In this document: positions 38,912 to 47,945 of the stretch, in pieces
Layout: every line of letters begins with the position of its first letter
How positions within the stretch are numbered: the first letter of the stretch is position 1
Assembly: GCA_045585955.1 (NCBI GenBank)
Contig: JAZMZK010000069.1
Span: 1-64,000 of the forward strand
Length of the DNA stretch: 64,000 nucleotides
Reading direction: 5' to 3'
DNA from: SIG78 sp045585955
GTDB lineage: Bacteria; Verrucomicrobiota; Lentisphaeria; Victivallales; Victivallaceae
The notes under the pieces: generated by a model
The model's input: the letters and a program-made list of their open reading frames with translations, nothing else
Databases searched by the model: none
What the model was told of the DNA's origin: nothing
Position numbers and translations under genes: made by a program

Positions 38912-41032
38912 ATGAGCGACGATAAACAATTCAAAGAGTCCCCGAACCGTCAGGTAGCCCTGAAAGATGTGCGTAACATCGGGATCATGGCTCACATTGA
39001 CGCCGGTAAGACTACTCTTTCAGAACGAATCCTGTACTATACAGGTATCAATCATAAGATTGGTGATACACACGAAGGTACTGCCACCATGGACTGGATG
39101 GAGCAGGAACGCGACCGTGGTATTACCATCACCAGTGCTGCAACGACTGCTTTCTGGAACCGCAATGGTGTGAAGCACCGTTTGAATCTGATCGACACTC
39201 CAGGACACGTGGACTTCACTGCTGAAGTGGAACGCTCCCTGCGCGTGTTGGACGGTGCAGTTGCAGTATTCTGCTCGGTGGGTAAAGTACAGCCCCAGAG
39301 CGAAACTGTGTGGCGTCAGGCACAGAAATACAAAGTGCCGATCGTTGCACTGATCAACAAAATGGACCGTACCGGTGCCGACTTCTACGGTGCTGTTGAA
39401 GAAATCAAAACCAAGCTGGGTGCCACCGCAGTTCCGCTGCTGCTGCCCATTGGTAAAGAAGCTGATTTCGTCGGTCAGATCGACGTGTTGGAAAACCGTG
39501 CCATCTACTTCAAAGGTGACGACGGTTCCCAGATCGAATACGCTGAAGTTCCCGCCGATTATGTGGAACTGCGTGAAAAATACTACAAACACCTGGTCGA
39601 ATGCCTCGCTGAAGTCGACGAAGAGATCATGGAAATCTTCCTGGCCGACGAAATGCCGACTCTGGAACAGATCCGTCCCGCTCTGCGTCGTGCCACTGTT
39701 GCTGCTCAGGTCGTACCTGTTGCCTGTGCCAGTGCATTCAAGAAACGCGGTGTGCAGCCGGTGCTCGACATCGTTGCCGACTATCTGCCCAGCCCGATCG
39801 ATATTTGGGACATCAAAGGTTCTGACCCGGTGACCGGCGAAGAAAAGACCCGTCATGTTGGTGACTTGCAGCCCTTCTCGGCATTGGTCTTCAAAATTAT
39901 GACCGACCCGTTTGTGGGTAAACTCTACTATTTCCGTGTATACAGCGGTACTGCTTCGCAGGGTATGGAAGTGCTGAACCCCCGTACCAACCGTCGTGAA
40001 CGCCTCGGCCGTCTGTTGCAGATGCACGCCAACCACCGTGAAGAACGCAAAGAGATCTTCTCCGGCGACATTGCCGCTGCAGTCGGTCTGAAAAATGTTA
40101 CCACCGGTGATACCATCTGTTTGGAAAATGACCCCATCGTTCTGGAAAGCATGACCTTCCCGGAACCGGTTATCAGCGTTGCTGTGGAGCCCAAGAGCTC
40201 CGGCGAACGCGACAAACTTTCCAAGGGCTTGATCGCACTTTCCGACGAAGACCCGACCTTCCGCGTCCGTTCCGACGAAGAAACCGGTCAGACCATCATC
40301 TCCGGTATGGGTGAGTTGCATTTGGAAATCATTATCGACCGTTTGATCAAAGAATTCAAGGTGGAAGCCAACACCGGTGCACCCCAGGTTGCCTACCGTG
40401 AAGCTATCACTTCTGCGGCTGATGCCGATACCAAGTTTGTCCGTCAGACTGGTGGTCACGGTCAGTATGGTCATGTTATCATCCATATGGAACCGGGCGA
40501 ACAGGGCAGCGGTTTGGTTATCGAAAACAAAGTTGTTGGCGGTAACATTCCGAAAGAATTCATCAAGCCCGTGGAAAACGGTCTGCGCGAAGCCGCCGCT
40601 ACCGGTGTGCTTGCCGGTTATCCGTTGATCGACCTCAAGATCGATATTGTTGACGGTTCCTACCACCCGGTCGACTCCTCGGAAATGGCATTTAAGATCG
40701 CTGCTTCCATGGCGTTGAAAGAAGCCTGTAAGAAGGCGAACATCATTCTGCTTGAACCGATCATGAAGGTTGAAGTGGTTGTGCCGGAAGAAAACATGGG
40801 TGATATCATCGGCGACATCACCAGCCGTCGTGGTAACATCGTTGAAATCAATTCCAATGTCCAGGCAGGGTTCAACAAACTCAATGCCCAGGTGCCGCTG
40901 GCAGAACTTTTCGGTTACGCCACGGCGATCCGCTCACTGTCCAGAGGCCGTGCTTCCTACACGATGGAACCCTCGCACTTTGAACGGGTACCGAAACAAG
41001 TACAAGAAAAAGTTGTAACGGAGAAGAAATAA
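38912..41032 (+). CDS. fusA: Elongation factor G
   Basis: A 706-residue EF-G that drives translocation. G motifs are AHIDAGKT, RGITITSAATT, DTPGHVDF and NKMDRTGADF. Domain IV (QTGGHGQYGHV) and domain V follow in order. Length is standard. It ends 2 nt before rpsJ. The C-terminal region is not visibly altered. Confidence 0.97.
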   Translation: MSDDKQFKESPNRQVALKDVRNIGIMAHIDAGKTTLSERILYYTGINHKIGDTHEGTATMDWMEQERDRGITITSAATTAFWNRNGVKHRLNLIDTPGHVDFTAEVERSLRVLDGAVAVFCSVGKVQPQSETVWRQAQKYKVPIVALINKMDRTGADFYGAVEEIKTKLGATAVPLLLPIGKEADFVGQIDVLENRAIYFKGDDGSQIEYAEVPADYVELREKYYKHLVECLAEVDEEIMEIFLADEMPTLEQIRPALRRATVAAQVVPVACASAFKKRGVQPVLDIVADYLPSPIDIWDIKGSDPVTGEEKTRHVGDLQPFSALVFKIMTDPFVGKLYYFRVYSGTASQGMEVLNPRTNRRERLGRLLQMHANHREERKEIFSGDIAAAVGLKNVTTGDTICLENDPIVLESMTFPEPVISVAVEPKSSGERDKLSKGLIALSDEDPTFRVRSDEETGQTIISGMGELHLEIIIDRLIKEFKVEANTGAPQVAYREAITSAADADTKFVRQTGGHGQYGHVIIHMEPGEQGSGLVIENKVVGGNIPKEFIKPVENGLREAAATGVLAGYPLIDLKIDIVDGSYHPVDSSEMAFKIAASMALKEACKKANIILLEPIMKVEVVVPEENMGDIIGDITSRRGNIVEINSNVQAGFNKLNAQVPLAELFGYATAIRSLSRGRASYTMEPSHFERVPKQVQEKVVTEKK

Positions 41033-41034
41033 TC

Positions 41035-41352
41035 ATGAGCAGCAATAATCAGAAGGTCCGTATCCGTTTGCAGGCCTATGAGCATCGCATTCTGGATCAG
41101 TCTGTGGCGGAAATCCTCAATACCGTCAAACGCACCGGTTCCCAGGTAGTCGGCCCCGTGCCGCTGCCGACTCGCGTCGAACGCTTCACTGTGAACCGTT
41201 CACCCCATGTCGACAAGAAGTCGATGGAACAGTTTGAGATCCGCACCCACAAGCGTGTGCTGGATATCATTGATCCCACCAACAAGACTGTGGATGAACT
41301 CAAGAAATTGAGCTTGCCCGCAGGTGTGGATATCTCGGTCAAAATTGGCTGA
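41035..41352 (+). CDS. rpsJ: 30S ribosomal protein S10
   Basis: A 105-residue S10 (NusE), also a partner of NusB and NusG. QKVRIRLQAYEHRILDQSV and GPVPLPTRVERFTVNRSPHVDKKS are the conserved core and loop. It follows fusA by 2 nt, replacing the second tuf gene seen in E. coli at this position. Confidence 0.96.
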   Translation: MSSNNQKVRIRLQAYEHRILDQSVAEILNTVKRTGSQVVGPVPLPTRVERFTVNRSPHVDKKSMEQFEIRTHKRVLDIIDPTNKTVDELKKLSLPAGVDISVKIG

Positions 41353-41363
41353 AAATAGTTAAA

Positions 41364-41519
41364 GCCGCCGGGTTGGGCTGGAGTTTTCAAAATCAGAGTT
41401 GCAAAAGATTTTGAATAAACAAAAGTGCCGGCGGCAATGATCTCGCCGGGAGTAAAATCCCGGTAAAGATGCGATACCAATGCTCCTTAAAACCGATTGG
41501 AGTATGTATCAGAAAGGAC
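41364..41519 (+). promoter_or_regulatory. Structured leader between rpsJ and rplC
   Basis: The 173-nt gap before rplC can fold into several helices. GCCGCCGG (41364-41371) pairs with CCGGCGGC (41428-41435). Inside it TTCAAAATC (41386-41394) pairs with GATTTTGAA (41407-41415). Next, CCGGGA (41446-41451) pairs with TCCCGG (41458-41463). A last element pairs CCAAT with ATTGG ahead of the ribosome-binding site. An autoregulatory leader, perhaps for L4 or L3, is inferred. No protein-binding consensus was recognised. Confidence 0.5.
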
Positions 41520-41525
41520 AAAAAA

Positions 41526-42167
41526 GTGAAGAGTTTAATCGGTAAAAAGATCGGTATGACTCAGATCTACGACGAAAAGGGCAAGACTGTTCCGGTAACG
41601 GTCATTCAGGCTGGTCCCTGCGTGGTAGTTGATGTCAAGACCGTCGAGCGGGATGGCTACAGTGCTGTCCAGCTGGGTTACGGCGAACGCCGTGCCAAGA
41701 ATGCCAGCAAGGCGTTGCTTGGTCATGTTGCCAAAGCCAACTACACAGACAAAGCTCCGGCAGTGCTGCGTGAATTCCGCACCGCTGCTGACGAAGCCAT
41801 CGAATTGGGCACTGTGCTCAATGCTGATGTCTTTGAAGTGAATGATTACCTCGATGTGGTCGGTACCACCAAAGGTCGTGGTTTCCAGGGCGTTGTGAAA
41901 CGCTGGAACTTCGGCGGCGGTCGTGCCAGCCATGGTGGTGCCTGGACCCGTCGTCCCGGTTCTATCGGTCAGTGCGAATTCCCCGGTAATGTTGCCAAGG
42001 GCAAGAAGATGCCCGGTCACATGGGCAACACCCGCTGCACTGTGCAGAATTTGCAGGTTGTTAAAGTTCTTGCAGAAGACAATGTCATTTGCGTCCGTGG
42101 TGCAGTCCCCGGTGCCAAAGGCGGTCTTTTGCTGCTGAAGTCTGCGATCAAGAAATCGAGCAAGTAA
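41526..42167 (+). CDS. rplC: 50S ribosomal protein L3
   Basis: A 213-residue L3. The GTG at 41526 has AGAAAGGA upstream and gives the normal start (M)KSLIGKKIGMTQIYD. An in-frame ATG at 41469 would add 19 atypical residues. FNFGGGRASHG-like and GSIGQCEFPGNVAKGKKMPGHMG regions reach the peptidyl transferase centre. Confidence 0.94.
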   Translation: MKSLIGKKIGMTQIYDEKGKTVPVTVIQAGPCVVVDVKTVERDGYSAVQLGYGERRAKNASKALLGHVAKANYTDKAPAVLREFRTAADEAIELGTVLNADVFEVNDYLDVVGTTKGRGFQGVVKRWNFGGGRASHGGAWTRRPGSIGQCEFPGNVAKGKKMPGHMGNTRCTVQNLQVVKVLAEDNVICVRGAVPGAKGGLLLLKSAIKKSSK

Positions 42168-42182
42168 GGATTGGTGATTACA

Positions 42183-42812
42183 ATGTCGAAAGTTTTGGAT
42201 ATTCTCGATTGCAAAGGCGTGAAGGTCGGCGATTATCAGCTGCCCGATAACGCTATCGAATTGGAAAAGGGTGAACAGGCTGTTCATGATGCTGTGGTGG
42301 CTTTCCTTGCCAGCCAGCGTGCCAACACTGCCTGCACCAAGACCCGTGCAGAAGTCCGTGGGGGCGGTGCCAAGCCGACCCGTCAGAAGGGCCTCGGCCG
42401 TGCCCGTACCGGTTCCAGCCGTTCTCCGGTCTGGACTGGTGGTGGTGTTATCTTTGGCCCCACTCCTGAACGCAACTACACCCGTCAGGTGAACCGCAAG
42501 GTCATGAAGCTGGCTCTCCGCCGTGCCTTCAGCGAACGCGTGGTTGACAATGCCGTGATGGTACTGGACAAGTTTGAACTTGCCGATCACAAGACCAAGA
42601 ACGCAGTTGCTGTTTTGAAGGCTCTCAAGCTGGAAGGTACTGCACTCTTGTCTGTGCCGGAGTACGAAGAAAATGCAGTTTTGGCTACCGACAACATCGC
42701 CGGTCTGCTGCTGATCCGTGCTGCCAGTGTCAATGTTTACGACCTGCTGCGTTATGACAAGCTGGTCTTCACCAAAGAAGCTCTCGATGCGTTCCTTACG
42801 CGTCTTAACTGA
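42183..42812 (+). CDS. rplD: 50S ribosomal protein L4
   Basis: A 209-residue L4. The ATG at 42183 follows AAGGA with a 12-nt gap. GTG and TTG codons just upstream in frame are alternatives. The extended tunnel loop (RGGGAKPTRQKGLGRARTGSSRSPVW) is intact. The C-terminal domain may bind regulatory RNA. The stop is close to, or overlaps, rplW depending on its start. Confidence 0.94.
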   Translation: MSKVLDILDCKGVKVGDYQLPDNAIELEKGEQAVHDAVVAFLASQRANTACTKTRAEVRGGGAKPTRQKGLGRARTGSSRSPVWTGGGVIFGPTPERNYTRQVNRKVMKLALRRAFSERVVDNAVMVLDKFELADHKTKNAVAVLKALKLEGTALLSVPEYEENAVLATDNIAGLLLIRAASVNVYDLLRYDKLVFTKEALDAFLTRLN

Positions 42813-42826
42813 TGGGGATATATAAG

Positions 42827-43111
42827 ATGAAGAACAATTTTGAAGTCATTATCGCCCCCGTCATCACCGAAAAAGCCAGTGCTCTGGCTGCTGAAAACAA
42901 GTATGCTTTCCGCGTACACGCTGATGCCGAAAAGATCGAAATCGGCCGTGCAGTGGAAGAGCTGTTTCCCGGTGTGAAGGTTGCGAGCGTCAATGTGATG
43001 AATTATTCGGGCAAGCCCAAACGCATGGGCCGTTCTCCGAAAGTCGGCCGTCGTGCCAACTGGAAGAAAGCGATCGTTACTTTGTCCGAAGGTGCGATCG
43101 AAATCGCGTAA
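42827..43111 (+). CDS. rplW: 50S ribosomal protein L23
   Basis: A 94-residue L23 at the tunnel exit. The ATG at 42827 is preferred because GGGGAT lies 9 nt upstream and MKNNFEVIIAPVITEKA is the family start. An ATG at 42812 overlapping the rplD stop would add five residues. The loop is short, as in many bacteria. Confidence 0.93.
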   Translation: MKNNFEVIIAPVITEKASALAAENKYAFRVHADAEKIEIGRAVEELFPGVKVASVNVMNYSGKPKRMGRSPKVGRRANWKKAIVTLSEGAIEIA

Positions 43112-43128
43112 TTGTGAAAGGTTGAACA

Positions 43129-43956
43129 ATGGCTGTTAAAAGTTACAATCCGACGACGGCGAGCCGCCGGAACATGACGGTCAGCGATTTCAGCGAAATC
43201 ACTGCAACGTCTCCGCTTAAGAGCTTGACCAAAGGTAAGAGTTCTACCGGTGGTCGCAATAGCTATGGTCGTGTTACCACCCGTTTCCGTGGTGCCGGTA
43301 ACAAGCGTCGTTACCGTATGATCGACTTCATGCGTGCCAAAGATGGCGTGCCTGCCAAAGTCGTCAGCATCGAATACGACCCCAATCGTACTGCCCGCAT
43401 CGCTCTGTTGGCTTATGCTGACGGCGAAAAGGCTTACATCCTTGCCCCTAATGGTTTGCAGGTTGGCCAGACCGTGATGAACGGTTCCAAGGCTGAACTG
43501 AAACCCGGCAACTGCCTGAAGATCAAAGATATTCCGGTTGGTGTTTCCATCCACAATATCGAAATGCTGCCCGGTCAGGGAGCCAAGTTGGTTCGTTCTG
43601 CCGGTCAGAGTGCAGTTCTCCGCGGTAAGGAAGAAGTCTACGCCCAGATCAAGCTGCCCTCCGGCGAAGTCCGTATGATCAATATGGAATGCAAAGCTAC
43701 CATCGGTGTTGTCGGCAACGAAGAACACATGAATATCAAGCTGGGTAAAGCCGGTAAGAAACGCTATATGGGTAAACGCCCGCATGTCCGCGGTGTTGCC
43801 ATGAACCCGATCGACCATCCGATGGGTGGTGGTGAGGGCCGCAGCTCCGGCGGCGGTCATCCCGTATCGCCTTGGGGTCAGCTTGCCAAAGGTAAGCGCA
43901 CCCGTTATCCGAAAAAGACTTCTGGTAAGTTTATCGTTGAACGGAGGAAGAAATAA
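43129..43956 (+). CDS. rplB: 50S ribosomal protein L2
   Basis: A 275-residue L2. The N-terminal (KSSTGGRNSYGRVTTRFRGAG), OB-like and SH3-like domains are all present, with the essential HPMGGGEGRSSGGGHPVSPWG loop. Normal length. Its stop shares a base with the rpsS start (TAATG). Confidence 0.97.
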   Translation: MAVKSYNPTTASRRNMTVSDFSEITATSPLKSLTKGKSSTGGRNSYGRVTTRFRGAGNKRRYRMIDFMRAKDGVPAKVVSIEYDPNRTARIALLAYADGEKAYILAPNGLQVGQTVMNGSKAELKPGNCLKIKDIPVGVSIHNIEMLPGQGAKLVRSAGQSAVLRGKEEVYAQIKLPSGEVRMINMECKATIGVVGNEEHMNIKLGKAGKKRYMGKRPHVRGVAMNPIDHPMGGGEGRSSGGGHPVSPWGQLAKGKRTRYPKKTSGKFIVERRKK

Positions 43957-44225
43957 TGGCGAGATCAATCAAAAAAGGACCGTTTGTCGATGCATATTTG
44001 TACGACAAAGTCGAAGCCATGAACAAGTCTGGTCAGAAGCGTTCGATCAAAACCTGGTCGCGCCGCAGCATGATCGTTCCGGATTTCGTCGGTCATACCT
44101 TCGATGTGCATAATGGTCGTGCATTTGTTCCGGTGTTCGTCACCGAAAACATGGTAGGTCACAAGTTGGGCGAATTCGTCCCGACCCGTACCTTCAAAGA
44201 CCACGGGGTCATGTCCGGTAAGTAA
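43956..44225 (+). CDS. rpsS: 30S ribosomal protein S19
   Basis: An 89-residue S19. RSIKKGPFVDAYL, TWSRRSMIVPDFVGHTFDVHNG and VGHKLGEFVPTRTFKDHG are all family hallmarks. It is the last ribosomal gene of the cluster. rplV, rpsC and rplP, which normally follow, are absent from this window. Confidence 0.97.
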   Translation: MARSIKKGPFVDAYLYDKVEAMNKSGQKRSIKTWSRRSMIVPDFVGHTFDVHNGRAFVPVFVTENMVGHKLGEFVPTRTFKDHGVMSGK

Positions 44226-44253
44226 TTACCGTGCAGTACATAAAGTACACTCC

Positions 44254-44288
44254 AAAACCGTTGCAGATTATTCTGCAACGGTTTTTTT
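44254..44288 (+). terminator. Strong intrinsic terminator after rpsS
   Basis: AAAACCGTTGCAG (44254-44266) pairs perfectly with CTGCAACGGTTTT (44273-44285) around a 6-nt loop, and seven T follow. A second 12-bp hairpin (44294-44305 with 44318-44329) comes right after. The ribosomal operon therefore really ends here. Confidence 0.92.
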
Positions 44289-44348
44289 ATGCAAGCAAGG
44301 CAAAATTGCGGAGGCACTTTTGCCTTGCTGCGATGTGTTTATTTCCTG

Positions 44349-44428
44349 TATGAGAGAGTATGAGAGAGTATGGGAGAGTATGGGAGAGTATGGGAGAGTA
44401 TGGGAGTGTATGAGAAAGTATGGGAGGG
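44349..44428. repeat. 10-bp tandem repeat (minisatellite)
   Basis: About eight copies of TGRGAGAGTA (R is A or G) run head to tail, the last ones degraded. One strand is purine-rich. The period is close to one helical turn. It lies between the rpsS terminator and the GH95 gene. In the rest of 44289-44592 I see only the 12-bp hairpin, a motif shared with 56104-56130, and an 8-bp hairpin at 44505-44538. Confidence 0.85.
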
Positions 44429-44592
44429 CGGGCAATGCCGCCATCAACCGTATTGCCCACTTGCCACGGCGTAGTGTGATGAAGACGAACCATATGCGGC
44501 GAAACTCTCTGCGGTTGCCGCTGATTTTTTGCAGAGAGTATATTTGCTTTTCATTTCCGGCGTGATATATTAAACTTTCACAAGGAGTTTTT

Positions 44593-46929
44593 ATGTCAGC
44601 GGATAAATATAACAAGCGAGCTTCTGCACTTTTGCATTATACGGAGCCTGCCGCTTATTGGGAAGCGGCTTTACCGATCGGCAATGGCCGTTTGGGGGCT
44701 ATGGTGCATGGAGGGATTTCGCATGAAGTGCTTTCGCTGAACGAAGATACGCTTTGGTCGGGCTTGCCGGATATGCGTTTTTCTCCTGCGGTAAAGCGTA
44801 ATCTGGAACACGCCCGCGATCTGCTCCGGCAGCGGCGGTTTGTCGAGGCTGATAAATTTGTTACTGAAAATATGCTCGACCACGACTGCCAGAGTTATCT
44901 GCCTGCCGGTGAATTAGTTCTGGATTTCGATCTGCCCGGCGATATTGAAAATTATCAGCGGCAGCTGGATTTGGAACAGGCGGTGAGCAGTTGTTCATTC
45001 AGTTGCAGTGGAGTTGAGTTCAGCCGGGAATTTTTTGCTTCTTATCCCCGGCAGCTCATTGTGGGAAAAATCGCCGGGAGCAAGGCTGGCCGTGTGAGTT
45101 TTACGGCAAAGTTTGCTTCGCAACTTCATGGGAAAAGCTCGGCTTGCGGCAATACGCTTGTATTTGATGGCGAATGTCCGGTGTATGACCGCCGCAATAA
45201 TATCGTATGGCGGAATCCGGACGGCAGTTGCGGTATTGCTTTTCAGATGCGATTGCAGGTTATCGCATCCGGCGGTACGGTGACGGCTGATGTGGACGGT
45301 GCTTTGCAAGTGTTTGAAGCCGATAATGCTACATTGCTGTTATCCATTCGCAGTAATTTTGTTGATTATCGTTCCATGCCCGGCAGTGATGGCGTAACGC
45401 CGGAAAACCGCTGTATTGCTGATTTGAGTTGTTTCGGCAGTTATGAAGAACTTTTGCAGGAACATATTGAGGATTTCCGACAGATATTTCAGCGTTCGGT
45501 GTTGGATTTTCCGGTGGAAGAATCTGACTTACTGCCGACAGATAAGCGTTTGAAACTTGCTGAATTTAGCAGATTTGTATCACCCAATATGGCGGCACTG
45601 CTTTATCATTACGGGCGATATCTGCTTATATCTTCCAGTCGCGGAGCTTGTCAGGCGGCTAATCTGCAAGGCATTTGGAACGATAAACTTATGCCGATGT
45701 GGGGTTGCAATTACACAACCAATATCAATTTGGAAATGAACTACTGGCCGTGCGGCTGTGCCAATTTGTCTGAATGTGCCGAACCGCTGTTTGCTTTGAT
45801 AAAAGATTATTCGGCGCAGGGCAGATATGCCGCCCGCGAACTTTACGGCTTGCCCGGCTGGTGTATGCATCACAATGGCGATTTGTGGCGTTTTGCTTCG
45901 ATTTCCAGCGGTAAGGCACGCTGTGCATATTACCCGGTGGGCGGAGCCTGGCTGGTTCATCATATTTTTGACCATTACCTTTTTACGCGGGATGTGGAGT
46001 TTTTGCGGGAATATTACCCGGTGATGACCGGCAGTGCGGAGTTTCTGCTGGCGTTTCTGACTGAATATAAAAATGAACTCGTTACGATGCCCTCCACTTC
46101 GCCGGAAAATAATTTTATCGACCCGGCAAGCGGCGAAAAGTGCAGTGTGGGAATTGCATCGACTATGGATATGAGTTTGATTTCTGAAAATTTCCGCAAT
46201 GTGCTGGCGGCGGCAGAAATATTGCAAATTGATGAACCGCTGGCGGAAAAACTTACGGCGGCTTTGGCCAGACTGCACCGCCCCGGTATCGGCAGTTGCG
46301 GCGAATTGCTGGAGTATAACGAGGCGTTTGCTGAAGCGGATGTGCATCACCGGCATACCTCGCACCTTTACGGGGTTTATCCGGGTTGGGAATTTACTCC
46401 GGAGCAAAATTGCGATCTCTATTCTGCCGCCCGAATATCACTGGAACGCCGCGGCGATATTTCGACCGGCTGGGCTATGGGGTGGCGGGCGGCTCTCTGG
46501 GCAAGATTTCTGAACGGCAACCGGGTGTGCGGCGTGATAAAAAATCTGCTCCACCTGACCGAACCGGGAATCGCCGGTCAGCGGGGCGGGGTTTATATGA
46601 ATTTGTTTGACGCTCATCCGCCGTTTCAGATCGACGGCAACTTCGGGGTTACTGCCGCAATCGCGGAAATGTTTGTGCAGAGCCATTTGCGTAACCGCAA
46701 CGGCGAGGTTATAATACTGTTATTACCGGCACTGCCCGATGCGTGGAAATCCGGTAAAGTCTATGGTTTGGCGGCACACGGCGGTTTGATTCTGGATATA
46801 GAGTGGTTGGAAGAAAAAGTAAAAGCGGTACTCAAATCAGGCGTCGGCGGAACTTTCGCTGTCAGGTTCCGCGAAGAACAGAAGTTCATCACATTGCCGC
46901 CCCATGGCAGTTGTACTGTGGAGTTTTGA
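44593..46929 (+). CDS. Glycoside hydrolase family 95 (alpha-L-fucosidase type)
   Basis: A 778-residue GH95 enzyme, an inverting fucosidase or galactosidase family acting on glycan ends. The N-terminal beta domain has YWEAALPIGNGRLGAMVHGG and LNEDTLWSG. The (alpha/alpha)6 barrel has NINLEMNYWPCGCANLSE (Asn-X-Asn site), STSPENNF (catalytic Glu region), HRHTSHLYGVYPG and FQIDGNFG. No signal peptide is present, so it probably acts on imported sugars. AAGGAG precedes the ATG. It converges on the LysR gene. Confidence 0.92.
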   Translation: MSADKYNKRASALLHYTEPAAYWEAALPIGNGRLGAMVHGGISHEVLSLNEDTLWSGLPDMRFSPAVKRNLEHARDLLRQRRFVEADKFVTENMLDHDCQSYLPAGELVLDFDLPGDIENYQRQLDLEQAVSSCSFSCSGVEFSREFFASYPRQLIVGKIAGSKAGRVSFTAKFASQLHGKSSACGNTLVFDGECPVYDRRNNIVWRNPDGSCGIAFQMRLQVIASGGTVTADVDGALQVFEADNATLLLSIRSNFVDYRSMPGSDGVTPENRCIADLSCFGSYEELLQEHIEDFRQIFQRSVLDFPVEESDLLPTDKRLKLAEFSRFVSPNMAALLYHYGRYLLISSSRGACQAANLQGIWNDKLMPMWGCNYTTNINLEMNYWPCGCANLSECAEPLFALIKDYSAQGRYAARELYGLPGWCMHHNGDLWRFASISSGKARCAYYPVGGAWLVHHIFDHYLFTRDVEFLREYYPVMTGSAEFLLAFLTEYKNELVTMPSTSPENNFIDPASGEKCSVGIASTMDMSLISENFRNVLAAAEILQIDEPLAEKLTAALARLHRPGIGSCGELLEYNEAFAEADVHHRHTSHLYGVYPGWEFTPEQNCDLYSAARISLERRGDISTGWAMGWRAALWARFLNGNRVCGVIKNLLHLTEPGIAGQRGGVYMNLFDAHPPFQIDGNFGVTAAIAEMFVQSHLRNRNGEVIILLLPALPDAWKSGKVYGLAAHGGLILDIEWLEEKVKAVLKSGVGGTFAVRFREEQKFITLPPHGSCTVEF

Positions 46930-46941
46930 CGCTTCTGCCGG

Positions 46942-47844
46942 TCAGTTCCGGTGATGCTTTTTCAGGATTTTCAGAAAAGTTTCCGCACTTTTGCTGGTGT
47001 GGTCAGTTGCCCGGATAACGCACAGCGGCATTTCCGGCGGATTGGCGGTGAAAAAGCGGTAACATATCCGGTCGGTAAAATGCCCCATGTATGATTCGGC
47101 AACCACGCTTACCCCCAGATGTGCCGCCACCATCCGCAAGGCAGTGTAGGTGTTATAGATTTCAATTTCCACTTTTGGCGTGAATCCGCCGTATTTGTGA
47201 AAGAAATTGATCAGATATTGCCGCTGACTGCTGGAGGTTTTTTCCGGCACCATGATAAAAGACTCATTTGCCAGCACACCGGGCAGGAACTGCACCTGTC
47301 TTACCAGCGGGTGATCGTGGGGAATGGCGGCCACCAATTTGTCGTTCCACAAATGTTCGTAGATCAAACTTTCGTCGCCGGGGAGTTCAGGCAATGGGCG
47401 TAAAAACGCTATATCCAGTGAGTGTTGGCGTACCAGTTCCGGCAGTCCGCCGCTGGTGGCGTCCAATACTTCCAGCAGCAAATCGGGGTAGCGGGCACGC
47501 ATTTCCTGCAAGGCTTGCGAAAATTCCGGACTTTCGATGGTTGACGAAATCGCTCCGATAGCCAGTTTGCCGTAACCGCCTTTGGCTGCGCTTTTTGCCA
47601 GATGCACTGCCCGGTCGGTTTCATGCAGAATTTTTTCCGCTTCCATCAAAAACATGCTGCCCGCTTCGGTCAGGACGATCTTCCACTTGTTGCTGCGGTT
47701 GAAGAGCTCCACGCCCAGCTCCTGTTCCAGTGCGGCGATCTGACGGCTCAAAGCGGGCTGAGTGAGCTTGAGTTTTTCGGCTGCTTTGGCAAAGTGCAGC
47801 TCCTTGGCGGTTTCTGTAAAATATCTTAAATGGCGCAGTTCCAT
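46942..47844 (-). CDS. LysR family transcriptional regulator
   Basis: A 300-residue LysR regulator. The N-terminal winged helix (residues 1-60, FAKAAEKLKLTQPALSRQIAALEQELG) is followed by a periplasmic-binding-like effector domain. It is divergent from the M20 gene with a 101-bp shared region, the typical arrangement for a LysR protein and its target. The effector is probably the amidohydrolase substrate or product. Confidence 0.92.
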   Translation of the reverse strand: MELRHLRYFTETAKELHFAKAAEKLKLTQPALSRQIAALEQELGVELFNRSNKWKIVLTEAGSMFLMEAEKILHETDRAVHLAKSAAKGGYGKLAIGAISSTIESPEFSQALQEMRARYPDLLLEVLDATSGGLPELVRQHSLDIAFLRPLPELPGDESLIYEHLWNDKLVAAIPHDHPLVRQVQFLPGVLANESFIMVPEKTSSSQRQYLINFFHKYGGFTPKVEIEIYNTYTALRMVAAHLGVSVVAESYMGHFTDRICYRFFTANPPEMPLCVIRATDHTSKSAETFLKILKKHHRN

Positions 47845-47868
47845 ATTTGATTACTTTCAGTTATTAAA

Positions 47869-47926
47869 ATTGCTATTTTTAATATATTGCTATTTATCAA
47901 AAAATCAAGTATATTATAGATAATAT
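47869..47926. promoter_or_regulatory. Likely operator between lysR and M20 genes
   Basis: ATTGCTATTT occurs twice in direct orientation (47869-47878 and 47886-47895), and ATATTAT/ATAATAT (47911-47917 and 47920-47926) is a perfect inverted repeat with a 2-nt centre, just upstream of the M20 start. These are candidate LysR binding sites, by position. Confidence 0.45.
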
Positions 47927-47945
47927 ATTTTATAGGGAGTTTTTT

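Noticed and set aside
44349..44428. CRISPR array
   Set aside because: Units are 10 bp with no spacers and there are no cas genes. It is a simple tandem repeat.
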